Shown in pieces: positions 52,105 to 61,556 of a DNA stretch of 64,000 nucleotides. The DNA is from JBNFVY01 sp049943335 (lineage in GTDB: Bacteria > Pseudomonadota > Alphaproteobacteria > Rhodobacterales > Rhodobacteraceae), in assembly GCF_049943335.1 (NCBI RefSeq), contig NZ_JBNFVY010000004.1, positions 124,001-188,000 on the forward strand, written 5' to 3'. The first letter of the stretch is position 1. The number at the start of each line of letters is the position of its first letter. The position numbers were made by a program, and so were the translations under genes. The notes under the pieces are model-generated. The model searched no databases. It was not told the origin of the DNA and saw nothing but the letters and a program-made list of their open reading frames with translations.

Positions 52105-52203
52105 TACCGCACCCGCATTTTTGCAATACCCTTTTGGCTATTCACCCGTTCGACATGCAATAATAGATGTATATGGTGCCAGCAACCGACGCAGGAGGAT
52201 TCC

Positions 52204-53703
52204 ATGATCGAACTTACCCATTTCATCGACGGCAAACATGTCAAAGGCACGTCTGGCCGTTTCACCGACGTCTTCAACCCCGCCACCGGCGAGGTTCAGG
52301 CCAAAGTGCCGCTGGCCACCGTGGACGAACTGAACGATGCCGTTGCCCGCGCGGCCGAAGCGCAGAAAAAATGGGGCGCGACCAACCCGCAGCGCCGCGC
52401 CCGCGTCATTATGAAATTCGGGCAACTGATCAACGAACACATGGACGAACTGGCCGAACTGGTCAGCCGCGAACACGGCAAGACCCTGCCCGACGCACGC
52501 GGCGACGTGCAGCGCGGATTGGAAGTGGTCGAAGTCTGCATGGGCGCGCCTGCAATGCTCAAGGGCGAATTCACCGACGACGGCGGCCCGGGCATCGACC
52601 TTTATTCGATGCGCCAACCGTTGGGCGTGGTCGCGGGGATCACCCCGTTCAACTTCCCCGCCATGATCCCGCTGTGGAAAATGGCCCCCGCCCTGGCTTG
52701 CGGCAACGCGATGATCCTGAAACCGTCTGAACGGTGCCCATCGACCGCATTGCGTCTGGCCGAACTGGTCATGGAAGCAGGTCTGCCAGAAGGCGTGCTG
52801 CAGGTCGTCAACGGCGACAAGGATGTCGTCGATGCGATTCTGGATAACGACACTGTCGCGGCCGTGGCCTTCGTTGGCTCGACCCCGATTGCCCAGTACA
52901 TCTATGGCCGCGCGGCCAACAACGGCAAGCGCGCCCAGTGTTTCGGCGGTGCCAAGAACCACATGATCATCATGCCCGACGCCGATCTGGACAAGGCAGC
53001 CGATGCGCTGGTGGGCGCCGGTTTCGGCGCGGCGGGCGAACGCTGCATGGCCATTTCCGTGGCCGTGCCGGTGGGCAAGGAAACCGCTGACGGGCTGATC
53101 GAACGGCTGGTGCCGCGCATCGACAAGCTCAAGGTCGGCCCCTACACCGCTGGCGAAGACGTGGACTATGGCCCCGTCATCACCGCTGCCGCCAAACAGC
53201 GCGTGGACGGGCTGGTGACCTCGGGCGTCGATCAGGGGGCCAATTTGGTGGTCGACGGGCGCGATTTTTCGATGCAAGGCTACGAGAACGGCTTTTTCGT
53301 CGGCCCGTCGCTGTTCGACAACGTCACCCCCGACATGGACATCTACAAAGAGGAAATCTTTGGCCCGGTCCTGAGCCAGGTGCGCGCCGACACCTACGAA
53401 GACGCGCTGAACCTGGTCATGGACAACCCCTATGGCAACGGCACGGCGATTTTCACCGCAGATGGCGACACCGCGCGTGATTTTGCCCACAGGGTCAACG
53501 TGGGCATGGTTGGCATCAACTTCCCTATTCCCGTGCCGCTGGCCTATCATACCTTTGGCGGGTGGAAGAAATCGGCCTTTGGCGATTTGAACCAATACGG
53601 CCCCGATGCCTTCCGTTTTTACACGAAAACCAAGACCGTCACGGCGCGCTGGTTCTCGGGCATCAAGGAAGGTGGCGAATTCAACTTCAAGGCCATGGAC
53701 TGA
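52204..53703 (+). CDS. mmsA: CoA-acylating methylmalonate-semialdehyde dehydrogenase
   Basis: MmsA converts methylmalonate semialdehyde to propanoyl-CoA at the end of valine and thymine breakdown. The 499-residue aldehyde-dehydrogenase fold has catalytic Cys in GAAGERCMAIS and the family pocket GITPFNFPAMIPLWKMAPAL. An AGGAGG site precedes ATG 52204. The remaining valine-pathway genes lie 2.2 kb downstream. A strong terminator follows. Confidence 0.96.
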   Translation: MIELTHFIDGKHVKGTSGRFTDVFNPATGEVQAKVPLATVDELNDAVARAAEAQKKWGATNPQRRARVIMKFGQLINEHMDELAELVSREHGKTLPDARGDVQRGLEVVEVCMGAPAMLKGEFTDDGGPGIDLYSMRQPLGVVAGITPFNFPAMIPLWKMAPALACGNAMILKPSERCPSTALRLAELVMEAGLPEGVLQVVNGDKDVVDAILDNDTVAAVAFVGSTPIAQYIYGRAANNGKRAQCFGGAKNHMIIMPDADLDKAADALVGAGFGAAGERCMAISVAVPVGKETADGLIERLVPRIDKLKVGPYTAGEDVDYGPVITAAAKQRVDGLVTSGVDQGANLVVDGRDFSMQGYENGFFVGPSLFDNVTPDMDIYKEEIFGPVLSQVRADTYEDALNLVMDNPYGNGTAIFTADGDTARDFAHRVNVGMVGINFPIPVPLAYHTFGGWKKSAFGDLNQYGPDAFRFYTKTKTVTARWFSGIKEGGEFNFKAMD

Positions 53704-53727
53704 TCACCCACAGGTTTCTGGGGAAAG

Positions 53728-53758
53728 GCCGGCGCGATGATTCGTGCCGGCTTTTTTT
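53728..53758 (+). terminator. mmsA terminator
   Basis: A 10-bp stem GCCGGCGCGA/TCGTGCCGGC (one G-U pair) with loop TGAT is followed by seven T residues. Confidence 0.94.
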
Positions 53759-53769
53759 GGCACTTTGTC

Positions 53770-53786
53770 ATTCGCAAAATGCGAAT
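53770..53786. repeat. 17-bp palindrome ATTCGCA-AAA-TGCGAAT
   Basis: Perfect 7-bp arms with a 3-base centre sit 11 bases after the mmsA terminator and about 205 bases before the VPLPA-CTERM gene. It may be an operator for that gene. Confidence 0.6.
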
Positions 53787-53991
53787 ACGGGGGCCCCGAA
53801 CCCAAGGCACTGGAAGGTCTTGGAATCACAACGGCTTACCGCCCACACGCCCAGGTTGCAACTGTGATTGCCCCCTCGGCATATCCGTTAAAAAGTGCTA
53901 TAAGTTACCTATTGTTGACACCGATGAGCGCCCATTTCTTGGATTTGGAAAACGCGCTTGGACTGGGTTACTCACTGAATGGGGTATAATT

Positions 53992-54618
53992 ATGAAATTT
54001 AAACTTCCAAAGCTGATCGCCGCTGCAGCGTTCGCTCTTTGCGCGACAGGCGCGCAGGCCGTGACGGTGTATTACAGCGATTTTATAACCGGCTCCACAC
54101 TCGGTCCACAGACCGTCGCTGTCCTGGACGCCACGGACACGGCCGCGGGTGTCATGTTCGAACTGACCAACACGGTTGATGGTGCGCCCGGTGCACATAT
54201 CAAGCAATTGGGTCTGACATATTCCGGAACGGCTCTCAGCTTTCCGACCAGCCTCAGCGTCGTGGGCACAAGCGAAGCCATCATCACCGGCTTTGGCACA
54301 GGCGGACTGAACGGCGGTGGACCCTCTGCCGGCAGCTTTAACTTCGGCATCCAGTTCACCAACGCAGCCGGCATTGGCCGTCTGGACGTTGGCGAAACAG
54401 CCAGCTTCATGTTGCTTGGCACCACATTGGCCGAATTTGATTTTGACGACATGATGTCCCGGCTGCACATCGGTGGCTACGGCGGTTCGTCCAAGTATAA
54501 CGCAGGCGAATGTCTGACCGACTGCGGGCCGTCTTCGGTCCCCCTGCCTGCCGGCGCCCCACTTCTTCTTTTGGGTCTGGGTGGGCTTGCCGCATTGAAG
54601 CGCAAACGCACGGTCTGA
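53992..54618 (+). CDS. Secreted VPLPA-CTERM protein
   Basis: A cell-surface or exopolysaccharide-associated protein processed by an exosortase-like system. The 208-residue protein has a signal peptide (to about residue 22, ATGAQA) and a beta-rich middle. The C-terminal sorting signal is SVPLPAGAPLLLLGLGG followed by KRKR. The gene and its upstream 130 bases look less GC-rich than the neighbours. Only a weak GGGG ribosome site is seen, and TATAAT stands directly before the ATG. No exosortase gene is in the window. Confidence 0.83.
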   Translation: MKFKLPKLIAAAAFALCATGAQAVTVYYSDFITGSTLGPQTVAVLDATDTAAGVMFELTNTVDGAPGAHIKQLGLTYSGTALSFPTSLSVVGTSEAIITGFGTGGLNGGGPSAGSFNFGIQFTNAAGIGRLDVGETASFMLLGTTLAEFDFDDMMSRLHIGGYGGSSKYNAGECLTDCGPSSVPLPAGAPLLLLGLGGLAALKRKRTV

Positions 54619-54636
54619 TCGCTTGAAACAGCATTG

Positions 54637-54664
54637 AAAAGGCGCCCTTCGGGGCGCTTTTTTT
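54637..54664 (+). terminator. Terminator after the VPLPA-CTERM gene
   Basis: A 6-bp stem GCGCCC/GGGCGC with UUCG loop, extended by A-T/G-T pairs, is followed by seven T residues. Confidence 0.92.
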
Positions 54665-54752
54665 GTACCCTGCCCCGCGTCGCCCCCATTGCATCGCGCC
54701 GGATTTGCGGCTCTCATGTTCTCAGGCCCTCTTGGGCACTGAGGGGATCACC

Positions 54753-55880
54753 ATGACGGCACCGACATTTACCATCGGGATCGAAGAAGAATACCTGCTG
54801 GTAGACCGCGACACCCTGCAATTGGCCGACGCCCCCGAGGCCCTGATGGCCGCCTGCCGCACCGCCCTGCAGGATCAGGTCAGCCCCGAATTCCTGCAAT
54901 GCCAGATCGAAATCGGCAGCCGCGTGCATCCGGGGATCGGCGGCGCGCGCGACGACCTGCGCCACCTGCGCAGTGTGGTCGCGCAGCAGGCCGCCAAACA
55001 TGGTCTGGCCCCTATCGCTGCTGCCTGCCACCCTTTTGCCGATTGGAAGGATCAGCCCCACACCGACAAAGACCGCTACAACGATCTGGAAAACGATCTG
55101 GCCGGTGTCGCGCGGCGCATGTTGATCTGCGGGATGCACGTGCATGTGGGCATCGACGACAAGGACCAGCGCGTCGATCTGATGAACCAACTCAGCTATT
55201 TCCTGCCGCATCTGCTGGCGCTGTCGGCTTCGTCGCCGTTCTGGCAGGGGGTTGATACGGGGCTGGCCTCGTATCGGTTGACCGTGTTCGACAATCTGCC
55301 CCGCACCGGGTTGCCGCCGCAAATCACGACCTGGAGCCGGTTCGAGCGCGCCGTCACCCTGCTGACGGACCTTGGCCTGATTGAGGACGCGTCGAAAATC
55401 TGGTGGGATTTGCGCCCCTCGTCGCGTTTTCCCACGATCGAAACGAGGATTTGCGATGGCGCACCCCGGCTGGAAACCACCCTGTCGCTGGCCGCGCTGA
55501 TCCAATGCCTGACCCGAATGCTGTGGCGCTTGTCCGCCCGCAATCAAAGCTGGCGCACCTACGACCCGTTCCTTGTGTCTGAAAACCGCTGGCGCGCGCA
55601 GCGCTATGGGACAACCGAAGGTCTGATCGATTTTGGCCAGCGCCAGATCGTGCCCTTTCCCGTCCTTCTGGACGAGATCATCGATCTGGTCACCGAAGAT
55701 GCCGAGGCCCTGGGTTGCTTGCCCGAGGTCGAGGCGACGCGAAGCATCTTGACCCGCGGCACATCGGCCCAACAGCAGCGCACCATTCTGACCGACGCTT
55801 TGCAACAGGGCAAATCGCAGGACGAGGCGCTGCGCGACGTGGTGCGCCATCTAATCGACGAATTTCACGCCGATCTTTGA
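54753..55880 (+). CDS. ybdK: Carboxylate-amine ligase, YbdK/GCS2 family
   Basis: A glutamate--cysteine ligase-like enzyme of 375 residues. Family segments are GIEEEYLLVD at the start, CQIEIGSRVHPGI, CGMHVHVGIDDKDQR and PTIETRICDG. YbdK-type proteins have weak ligase activity and an unknown natural substrate. It is placed between two valine-pathway blocks but has no known role there. ATG 54753 follows GAGGGG. Confidence 0.9.
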   Translation: MTAPTFTIGIEEEYLLVDRDTLQLADAPEALMAACRTALQDQVSPEFLQCQIEIGSRVHPGIGGARDDLRHLRSVVAQQAAKHGLAPIAAACHPFADWKDQPHTDKDRYNDLENDLAGVARRMLICGMHVHVGIDDKDQRVDLMNQLSYFLPHLLALSASSPFWQGVDTGLASYRLTVFDNLPRTGLPPQITTWSRFERAVTLLTDLGLIEDASKIWWDLRPSSRFPTIETRICDGAPRLETTLSLAALIQCLTRMLWRLSARNQSWRTYDPFLVSENRWRAQRYGTTEGLIDFGQRQIVPFPVLLDEIIDLVTEDAEALGCLPEVEATRSILTRGTSAQQQRTILTDALQQGKSQDEALRDVVRHLIDEFHADL

Positions 55881-55952
55881 TTGTGGGGTTGCAAACCGCC
55901 TGCAACAAATGAGAATTAAACAAGCGTTCAATTCATGAGAGGGGAGGATCTG

Positions 55953-57095
55953 ATGGATTTCGGACTGTCCGACGAACAACAGGCGATTTTTGACATGGCG
56001 CAGAGCTTTGGCGCCGAGCATATCGCGCCGCATGCGCGCGATTGGGAACGTCAGGGCACGATCCCCAAAGACCTCTGGCCCCGGCTGGCCGAACTGGGGT
56101 TCGGCGGGCTCTATGTGCGCGAAAGCTCGGGCGGCTCAGGGCTGAGCCGTCTGGACGCGACGTTGGTATTCGAGGCATTGTCGATGTCCTGCGCCTCGGT
56201 CGCGGGCTTTCTTTCGATCCACAACATGTGCGCCGGCATGATCGACAAGTTCGGATCGGACGAGCTGCGCGCGCGCTTTTTGCCCGGCGCGATCGAAATG
56301 TCCACAGTGTTGTCCTATTGCCTGACCGAACCCGGCGCGGGCAGCGATGCCGCCGCGCTCAGGACACGCGCCACCAAGGACGATCAAGGCTATCGGTTGA
56401 CCGGCACCAAGACATTCATCTCGGGCGGCGGGTATTCGGATGCCTATATCGTGATGGCGCGTACGGGTGATGATGGCCCGCGCGGGATCTCGTCGCTGAT
56501 TGTCGAAGATGGGGCCACGGGTCTGTCCTTTGGCGGGCTGGAAGACAAGATGGGCTGGAAAAGCCAGCCGACCCGGCAAGTACAAATGGACGATTGCGCG
56601 GTGCCGGCCGACAACCTTCTGGGCCAGGAAGGCGAAGGGTTCAAATACGCGATGGCGGGGCTGGATGGCGGGCGGCTGAACATTTCGGCCTGCTCGCTCG
56701 GCGGCGCGCAAGCCGCGTTGAACGCCACGCTGGCCTATATGGGCGAACGCAAGGCCTTTGGCCAAAGCATCGACCAGTTTCAGGCCCTGCAGTTCCGGCT
56801 TGCCGACATGGAAATAGAACTGCAAGCGGCCCGCACCTTTCTGCGTCAGGCCGCATGGAAGCTGGACACCGGCGCGCCGGACGCCGGCAAGTTCTGCGCC
56901 ATGGCCAAGAAATTCGTGACCGAAGCGGGCAGCCGCGTGGCCGATCAATGTCTGCAATTGCACGGTGGTTACGGCTATCTGGCCGACTATGGGATTGAAA
57001 AGATTGTGCGCGACCTGCGCGTGCACCAGATTTTGGAAGGGACGAACGAGATCATGCGCATGATCACTGCCCGCAACCTCTTGGCAGCAAGATGA
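55953..57095 (+). CDS. Acyl-CoA dehydrogenase (isobutyryl-CoA type)
   Basis: A FAD enzyme that introduces a double bond in branched acyl-CoA. The 380-residue protein has YCLTEPGAGSDAAA and TGTKTFISGGGYSD segments, and the C-terminal catalytic Glu in LEGTNEIMRM. Neighbouring 3-hydroxyisobutyryl-CoA hydrolase and mmsB point to isobutyryl-CoA as the substrate. GGAGG lies 6 bases before ATG 55953. The gene overlaps the next by ATGA. Confidence 0.93.
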   Translation: MDFGLSDEQQAIFDMAQSFGAEHIAPHARDWERQGTIPKDLWPRLAELGFGGLYVRESSGGSGLSRLDATLVFEALSMSCASVAGFLSIHNMCAGMIDKFGSDELRARFLPGAIEMSTVLSYCLTEPGAGSDAAALRTRATKDDQGYRLTGTKTFISGGGYSDAYIVMARTGDDGPRGISSLIVEDGATGLSFGGLEDKMGWKSQPTRQVQMDDCAVPADNLLGQEGEGFKYAMAGLDGGRLNISACSLGGAQAALNATLAYMGERKAFGQSIDQFQALQFRLADMEIELQAARTFLRQAAWKLDTGAPDAGKFCAMAKKFVTEAGSRVADQCLQLHGGYGYLADYGIEKIVRDLRVHQILEGTNEIMRMITARNLLAAR

Positions 57096-58132
57096 GCGAT
57101 CTGTCCACGCGCATCGCCGGACGCGCCGGCCGCATCACCCTGACCCGCCCCAAGGCGCTGAACGCCCTGTCGCCGCCGATGTCTGTGGACCTCGAAGCGG
57201 CCCTGGATGCTTGGCGCGATGACGACGCCGTGGCCGTCGTGGTCATCGACGCAGACGGCGAGCGCGCCTTTTGCGCAGGCGGGGATATTGCCGACATTTA
57301 TCATCACGGCATCGAAGGCGACTACGATTTCGCGCGGGCTTTCTGGCGACAGGAATACCGCATGAATGCCAAGATCGCCCATTACCCCAAGCCGGTGATA
57401 ACGCTGATGCAGGGCTTTACCATGGGCGGCGGCGTCGGGGTGGGCTGTCATGCCAGCCACCGGATTGTCGGCCATAGCGTACAGATCGCGATGCCAGAAT
57501 GCGGCATCGGGCTGATCCCGGATGTGGGCGGCACATTCCTGCTGGGCCATGCCCCAGGGGCGCTTGGCGCATACCTTGGGCTGACGGCGGCGCGCATGGG
57601 TCCGGGCGATGCAATTGGCGCCGGGTTTGCCGATACGCTTGTGCCCGAACAGCAGTGGCCAGAGCTGATCGCCGAGCTTGAGCGCACAGGCGATCCAGCG
57701 GCCATCGCGCGTTTTGCCGCTACGCCTGACGCCCAGCCGCTGATCGATGCGCTGCCCCAGATCGACCAACACTTCGCCCATGACACGCCCGGCGCCATTG
57801 CCGCGAGCTTGGCGGGCGATGACAGCGATCTGGCCCAGGGTGCCCTGAAAGCCATCAGCCGCAACGCGCCGCTGTCGATGGCCTGCACCTTGCAGATGGT
57901 GCGCGCGGGACGTGACATCGACGACATCACCGCTGCGCTGGCACAGGAATACCGCTATACCCACCGCGCGCTGGCCCAGGGCGATTTCCTGGAAGGTGTG
58001 CGCGCACAGATCATCGACAAGGACCGCAACCCAAAATGGGCACATGACGGCCCCGGCGCCGTATCGGGCACCGAGGTTGACGCCATGCTGGCCCCCTTGG
58101 GCGCGGACGAGCTGAATCTAGAAGGAGTCTGA
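57092..58132 (+). CDS. 3-hydroxyisobutyryl-CoA hydrolase
   Basis: A crotonase-fold hydrolase that releases 3-hydroxyisobutyrate from its CoA ester in valine breakdown. The 346-residue protein has FCAGGDIADIYHHG, MGGGVGVGCHASHR and the catalytic pair in MPECGIGLIPDVGGT (Glu and Asp). Its length exceeds plain hydratases, as expected for this branch. It overlaps the dehydrogenase gene by 4 bases and precedes mmsB by 2. Confidence 0.93.
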   Translation: MSDLSTRIAGRAGRITLTRPKALNALSPPMSVDLEAALDAWRDDDAVAVVVIDADGERAFCAGGDIADIYHHGIEGDYDFARAFWRQEYRMNAKIAHYPKPVITLMQGFTMGGGVGVGCHASHRIVGHSVQIAMPECGIGLIPDVGGTFLLGHAPGALGAYLGLTAARMGPGDAIGAGFADTLVPEQQWPELIAELERTGDPAAIARFAATPDAQPLIDALPQIDQHFAHDTPGAIAASLAGDDSDLAQGALKAISRNAPLSMACTLQMVRAGRDIDDITAALAQEYRYTHRALAQGDFLEGVRAQIIDKDRNPKWAHDGPGAVSGTEVDAMLAPLGADELNLEGV

Positions 58133-58134
58133 CC

Positions 58135-59004
58135 ATGAAGATCGCCTTTATTGGCCTTGGAAACATGGGCGCGCCGATGGCCGCCAACCTGGTTGCTGCA
58201 GGCCATGATGTCACCGGCTATGATGTCTCTGCCCGCCCCGAAGGCCTGACAATGGCCGACAGCGCAGAAGCGACCTGCGATGGGGCCGACGTGGCCATTA
58301 CAATGCTGCCCAACGGCGACATCCTGCGCGCCGTGGCTGATCAGGTTATCCCCGCCCTGCCCAAGGGCGCGGTGCTGCTGGATTGCTCGACGGTCGACGT
58401 GGATAGCGCCCGCGCCGTGGCTGAACAGGCGCAGGCCGCCGGGCTGGGTGCCCTGGACGCGCCCGTGTCGGGCGGGATCGGCGGGGCCCAAGCGGGCACG
58501 CTGACCTTTATGGTCGGCGGCGACGCGGACGCCTTTGCCACGGCCAAACCGCTGTTTGATATCATGGGCCAAAAAGCCGTGCACTGCGGCCCATCGGGCA
58601 ACGGGCAAGCGGCCAAGATCTGCAACAACATGATCCTCGGCGTGACCATGATCGCCACCTGCGAAGCCTTTGCCCTGGCCGACAAGCTGGGCTTGGACCG
58701 TCAGGCCATGTTTGACGTGGTCAGCACCTCGTCCGGGTATAGCTGGAGCATGAACGCCTACTGCCCTGCCCCGGGCATCGGCCCCCAAAGCCCCGCCGAC
58801 AACGGTTACACACCGGGCTTTGCCGCTGAACTGATGCTCAAGGACCTGCGTCTGGCCCAGCAAGCCGCCGTCAGCGCAGATGCCGACACCCCCATGGGCC
58901 AAACTGCGGCCGCACTGTATGAAACCTTCGTCGACCATGAAGACGGAAAGGGAAAAGACTTTTCTGCCATGCTCCCGCGGTTCGAAAAGCGCACGCGGAG
59001 TTGA
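58135..59004 (+). CDS. mmsB: 3-hydroxyisobutyrate dehydrogenase
   Basis: MmsB oxidises 3-hydroxyisobutyrate to methylmalonate semialdehyde, the MmsA substrate. The 289-residue protein has the NAD loop FIGLGNMGAPMA, the signature DAPVSGGIGGAQAGTL and the catalytic Lys in GNGQAAKICNNM. It closes the operon acyl-CoA dehydrogenase, hydrolase, mmsB; AGAAGGAG precedes its ATG. Confidence 0.96.
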   Translation: MKIAFIGLGNMGAPMAANLVAAGHDVTGYDVSARPEGLTMADSAEATCDGADVAITMLPNGDILRAVADQVIPALPKGAVLLDCSTVDVDSARAVAEQAQAAGLGALDAPVSGGIGGAQAGTLTFMVGGDADAFATAKPLFDIMGQKAVHCGPSGNGQAAKICNNMILGVTMIATCEAFALADKLGLDRQAMFDVVSTSSGYSWSMNAYCPAPGIGPQSPADNGYTPGFAAELMLKDLRLAQQAAVSADADTPMGQTAAALYETFVDHEDGKGKDFSAMLPRFEKRTRS

Positions 59005-59078
59005 TGTAAATCATATTCCCAGTTCATGATGTGTTGTCTACTATGATGTAGATGACAAATCTGAACTAGGGGGTTCAC

Positions 59079-59294
59079 ATGTTTACCAAAAACGTAGGTC
59101 GAACCGACCGTATCATCCGCGCGATTATCGGCGTGGTGCTGTTGATCGTATTCTTCTCTCTCGCTGCCGGGGTCTGGAAATGGCTGGCGCTGATTGTCGG
59201 GCTGGTGCTGCTGGTCACAGCGGCATTGGGGACCTGCCCACCCTATTCGCTGCTCGGCATCAACACCTGTAAAATGAAAGAAAACCAATCATAA
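59079..59294 (+). CDS. DUF2892 (YgaP-like) membrane protein
   Basis: A 71-residue protein with the family start NVGRTDRIIRAIIGVVLL and two membrane helices, ending LGTCPPYSLLGINTC. The two cysteines in TCPPYSLLGINTC are conserved in the family, often fused to rhodaneses. The function here is unknown. The gene has AGGGGG upstream and a strong terminator downstream. Confidence 0.88.
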   Translation: MFTKNVGRTDRIIRAIIGVVLLIVFFSLAAGVWKWLALIVGLVLLVTAALGTCPPYSLLGINTCKMKENQS

Positions 59295-59330
59295 ACCCGC
59301 TTTCCAACCTTTATGGAAATACGGAATCGA

Positions 59331-59361
59331 CAAAGGGCGGCCCCAAACGGGCCGCCCTTTG
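59331..59361. terminator. Bidirectional terminator between DUF2892 gene and dctM
   Basis: A perfect 13-bp stem CAAAGGGCGGCCC/GGGCCGCCCTTTG with a 5-base loop lies between two convergent genes; A- and T-rich ends serve both directions. Confidence 0.88.
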
Positions 59362-59399
59362 CGCATCATGCGCGCCGGGCCGATGGCCCGGCGCTCCGC

Positions 59400-60779
59400 T
59401 TAGTTGGTGATGATCTCGGGGCCCATACGCCAAGTCGGCAGTGCAGTTGAGATCCACGGGATGTAGGTGACAAGGATCAGGAATACGAAGAGCACCGCCA
59501 GGAATGGCGCCGCTGCACGCACCACTCTCATCATCGGCATTCCCGCCACGCCCGAGGTCACAAAAAGGTTCAGGCCCACCGGCGGTGTGATCATCCCGAT
59601 TTCCATGTTCACCACCATGATAATGCCCAAATGGATCGGATCGACGCCCAGTTCGATTGCAATCGGAAAGACCAGCGGCGCCACGATCACGATCAGGCCC
59701 GACGGTTCCATGAACTGCCCGCCGATCAGCAGGATGATGTTGACCACAATCAGAAACATGATCTTGCCGAAACCCGCCGACAGCATCGCTTCAGCGACTT
59801 TCTGCGGGATCTGTTCGTCGGTCAGCACATGCTTGAGGATCAGCGCGTTGGCGATGATGAACATCAGCATGATTGTCAGTTTGGCCCCTTCAAACAGGGT
59901 GTGGCGCGTGTCGCGGTGAAACCACGCTGTCACCAACGCCTGAGGCTTGGTCAGCACGCTGCCCCCATCCTTGAGCGGCCCCATGTCACGGTAAATGAAA
60001 ACCGCCACAAGAAAGGCATAAACCGACGCCACGGCAGCCGCTTCGGTCGGCGTAAAGATCGCGCCGGTCACGCCGGGGATGCCGTAGATACCGACCATGA
60101 TGATGACAATCAGCATGAGGCCCCAGAACGCATCCCGAAAGCTGGCAAAGATTTCGCCCCAGCCCTGCCATTCGCCCTTGGGCAAGTCGCGCACCCGCGC
60201 GATCACGTAGATCGTGATCATCAACATCAGACCGGCCATCAGGCCCGGAATGACCCCGGCAAGGAACATCCGCCCGACCGACACATCAGTCGCCGATGCA
60301 TAGACCACCATAACGATCGACGGCGGAATCAGAATGCCCAGCGTCCCGGCGTTGCAGATCACGCCAGCGGCGAAGTCTTTGGAATAGCCCGCCTTTTGCA
60401 TCGCCGCGATCACGATGGACCCGATGGCCACCACAGTCGCGGGCGACGATCCGGACAGCGCCGCGAAGAGCATGCAGGCAAAGACACCCGCAATCGCCAG
60501 CCCGCCGCGCGTATGGCCCACACAGGCGATGGAAAATCGGATGATCCGTTGCGCGACCCCGCCTGTCGACATGAAGGACGACGCAAGGATAAAGAACGGG
60601 ATCGCCAGCAGCGTATAGTGCCCCGCCATCGCCTGGTACAGTGACTGAGCCACCGAGGCCAGCGACGTGTCGGAAAACACCAGCAGGAAGATGATCGAAC
60701 TCAGGCCCAGCGACACGGCGATCGGCACGCCGATCAGCAGCAGCGCGATGATCATCACGAACAAGAGTGCGACGTCCAT
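59400..60779 (-). CDS. dctM: TRAP transporter large permease DctM
   Basis: DctM is the large channel subunit of a sodium-driven tripartite importer. The 459-residue protein has about 12 membrane helices, starting LLFVMIIALLLIGVPIAVSLG, with a GSSPATVVAIGSI loop and an EIGMITPPVGLNLFV segment typical of the family. It follows dctQ by 6 bases. Confidence 0.95.
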   Translation of the reverse strand: MDVALLFVMIIALLLIGVPIAVSLGLSSIIFLLVFSDTSLASVAQSLYQAMAGHYTLLAIPFFILASSFMSTGGVAQRIIRFSIACVGHTRGGLAIAGVFACMLFAALSGSSPATVVAIGSIVIAAMQKAGYSKDFAAGVICNAGTLGILIPPSIVMVVYASATDVSVGRMFLAGVIPGLMAGLMLMITIYVIARVRDLPKGEWQGWGEIFASFRDAFWGLMLIVIIMVGIYGIPGVTGAIFTPTEAAAVASVYAFLVAVFIYRDMGPLKDGGSVLTKPQALVTAWFHRDTRHTLFEGAKLTIMLMFIIANALILKHVLTDEQIPQKVAEAMLSAGFGKIMFLIVVNIILLIGGQFMEPSGLIVIVAPLVFPIAIELGVDPIHLGIIMVVNMEIGMITPPVGLNLFVTSGVAGMPMMRVVRAAAPFLAVLFVFLILVTYIPWISTALPTWRMGPEIITN

Positions 60780-60785
60780 GGGGAA

Positions 60786-61469
60786 TTATTCCTCGTATTC
60801 GCCGTGCGCGATGCGCTCGACGTCTTCTTCGGCCTCGTGGCTGACGATCAGGCTGGACTGTTGCCCGGTCACGATGCGCCAGCTGGCCTGAACGACGCGC
60901 AACAGGATCAGCGCGCAGCCGAACGGCAGGATGGCATAGGGGATGACACGGGGAAGCTTGTCGTAACTTTCGCCATAGTTGATCGCATCCTCAAGCCAGC
61001 GAAAAATGTCCAGCATCGGCACCTGGTCGGTGACGTAAAAGGCACGGTCGCGCACCCCTTCGGCCATACCCATCGGGAACCAGCGCCCGTCGGTCGGTTG
61101 CAGCGCTGCGAACGGCGCCCAATAGTCCCACGCCCCCTTCATCAGCAATGCCGCATAAGCCAGACACGCCGCAGCCGAGATCAACGCCAGAACGCGCTGA
61201 CCGGTATGAGGCAGCAAGTTGGTGACGGCGTCCACGCCAAGGTGCGAGGTTTTCTTGAACCCATACGATATGCCTAGAAGGACCAGCCATGCGAACAGGA
61301 TCAGCACCACCTCAAGACCCCAGATCAGCGAGGAATTGAACACGTAGCGCAGCACCACGTTGACAAAGGTCACCAGCGTCATCAACCCGAGGATCAGCGC
61401 GATCACCGTCTCTTCGAGACTGTCGATCCAGCGCCCCCAGCGGCTTTCGTTGGCGGAATGTTGTGACAT
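60786..61469 (-). CDS. dctQ: TRAP transporter small permease DctQ
   Basis: The 227-residue small membrane subunit has four hydrophobic segments (TVIALILGLMTLVTFVNVVL first) and an inserted loop of about 60 residues between helices 3 and 4. I chose ATG 61469 because GGGGG lies 6 bases upstream. It sits between dctP and dctM. Confidence 0.93.
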   Translation of the reverse strand: MSQHSANESRWGRWIDSLEETVIALILGLMTLVTFVNVVLRYVFNSSLIWGLEVVLILFAWLVLLGISYGFKKTSHLGVDAVTNLLPHTGQRVLALISAAACLAYAALLMKGAWDYWAPFAALQPTDGRWFPMGMAEGVRDRAFYVTDQVPMLDIFRWLEDAINYGESYDKLPRVIPYAILPFGCALILLRVVQASWRIVTGQQSSLIVSHEAEEDVERIAHGEYEE

Positions 61470-61556
61470 GGTTGCCCCCAGTTGCCGCATGTGGCCGCCC
61501 GCGCGGCGCGGCGCCCGCCCCGCAGACTGCGGCGCGGGCCAGTATTGACCAAACGC

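Noticed and set aside
51544..52203. N-terminal extension of the mmsA frame by 220 codons
   Set aside because: It lies antisense to the LysR gene. AGGAGG directly before ATG 52204 decides the start.
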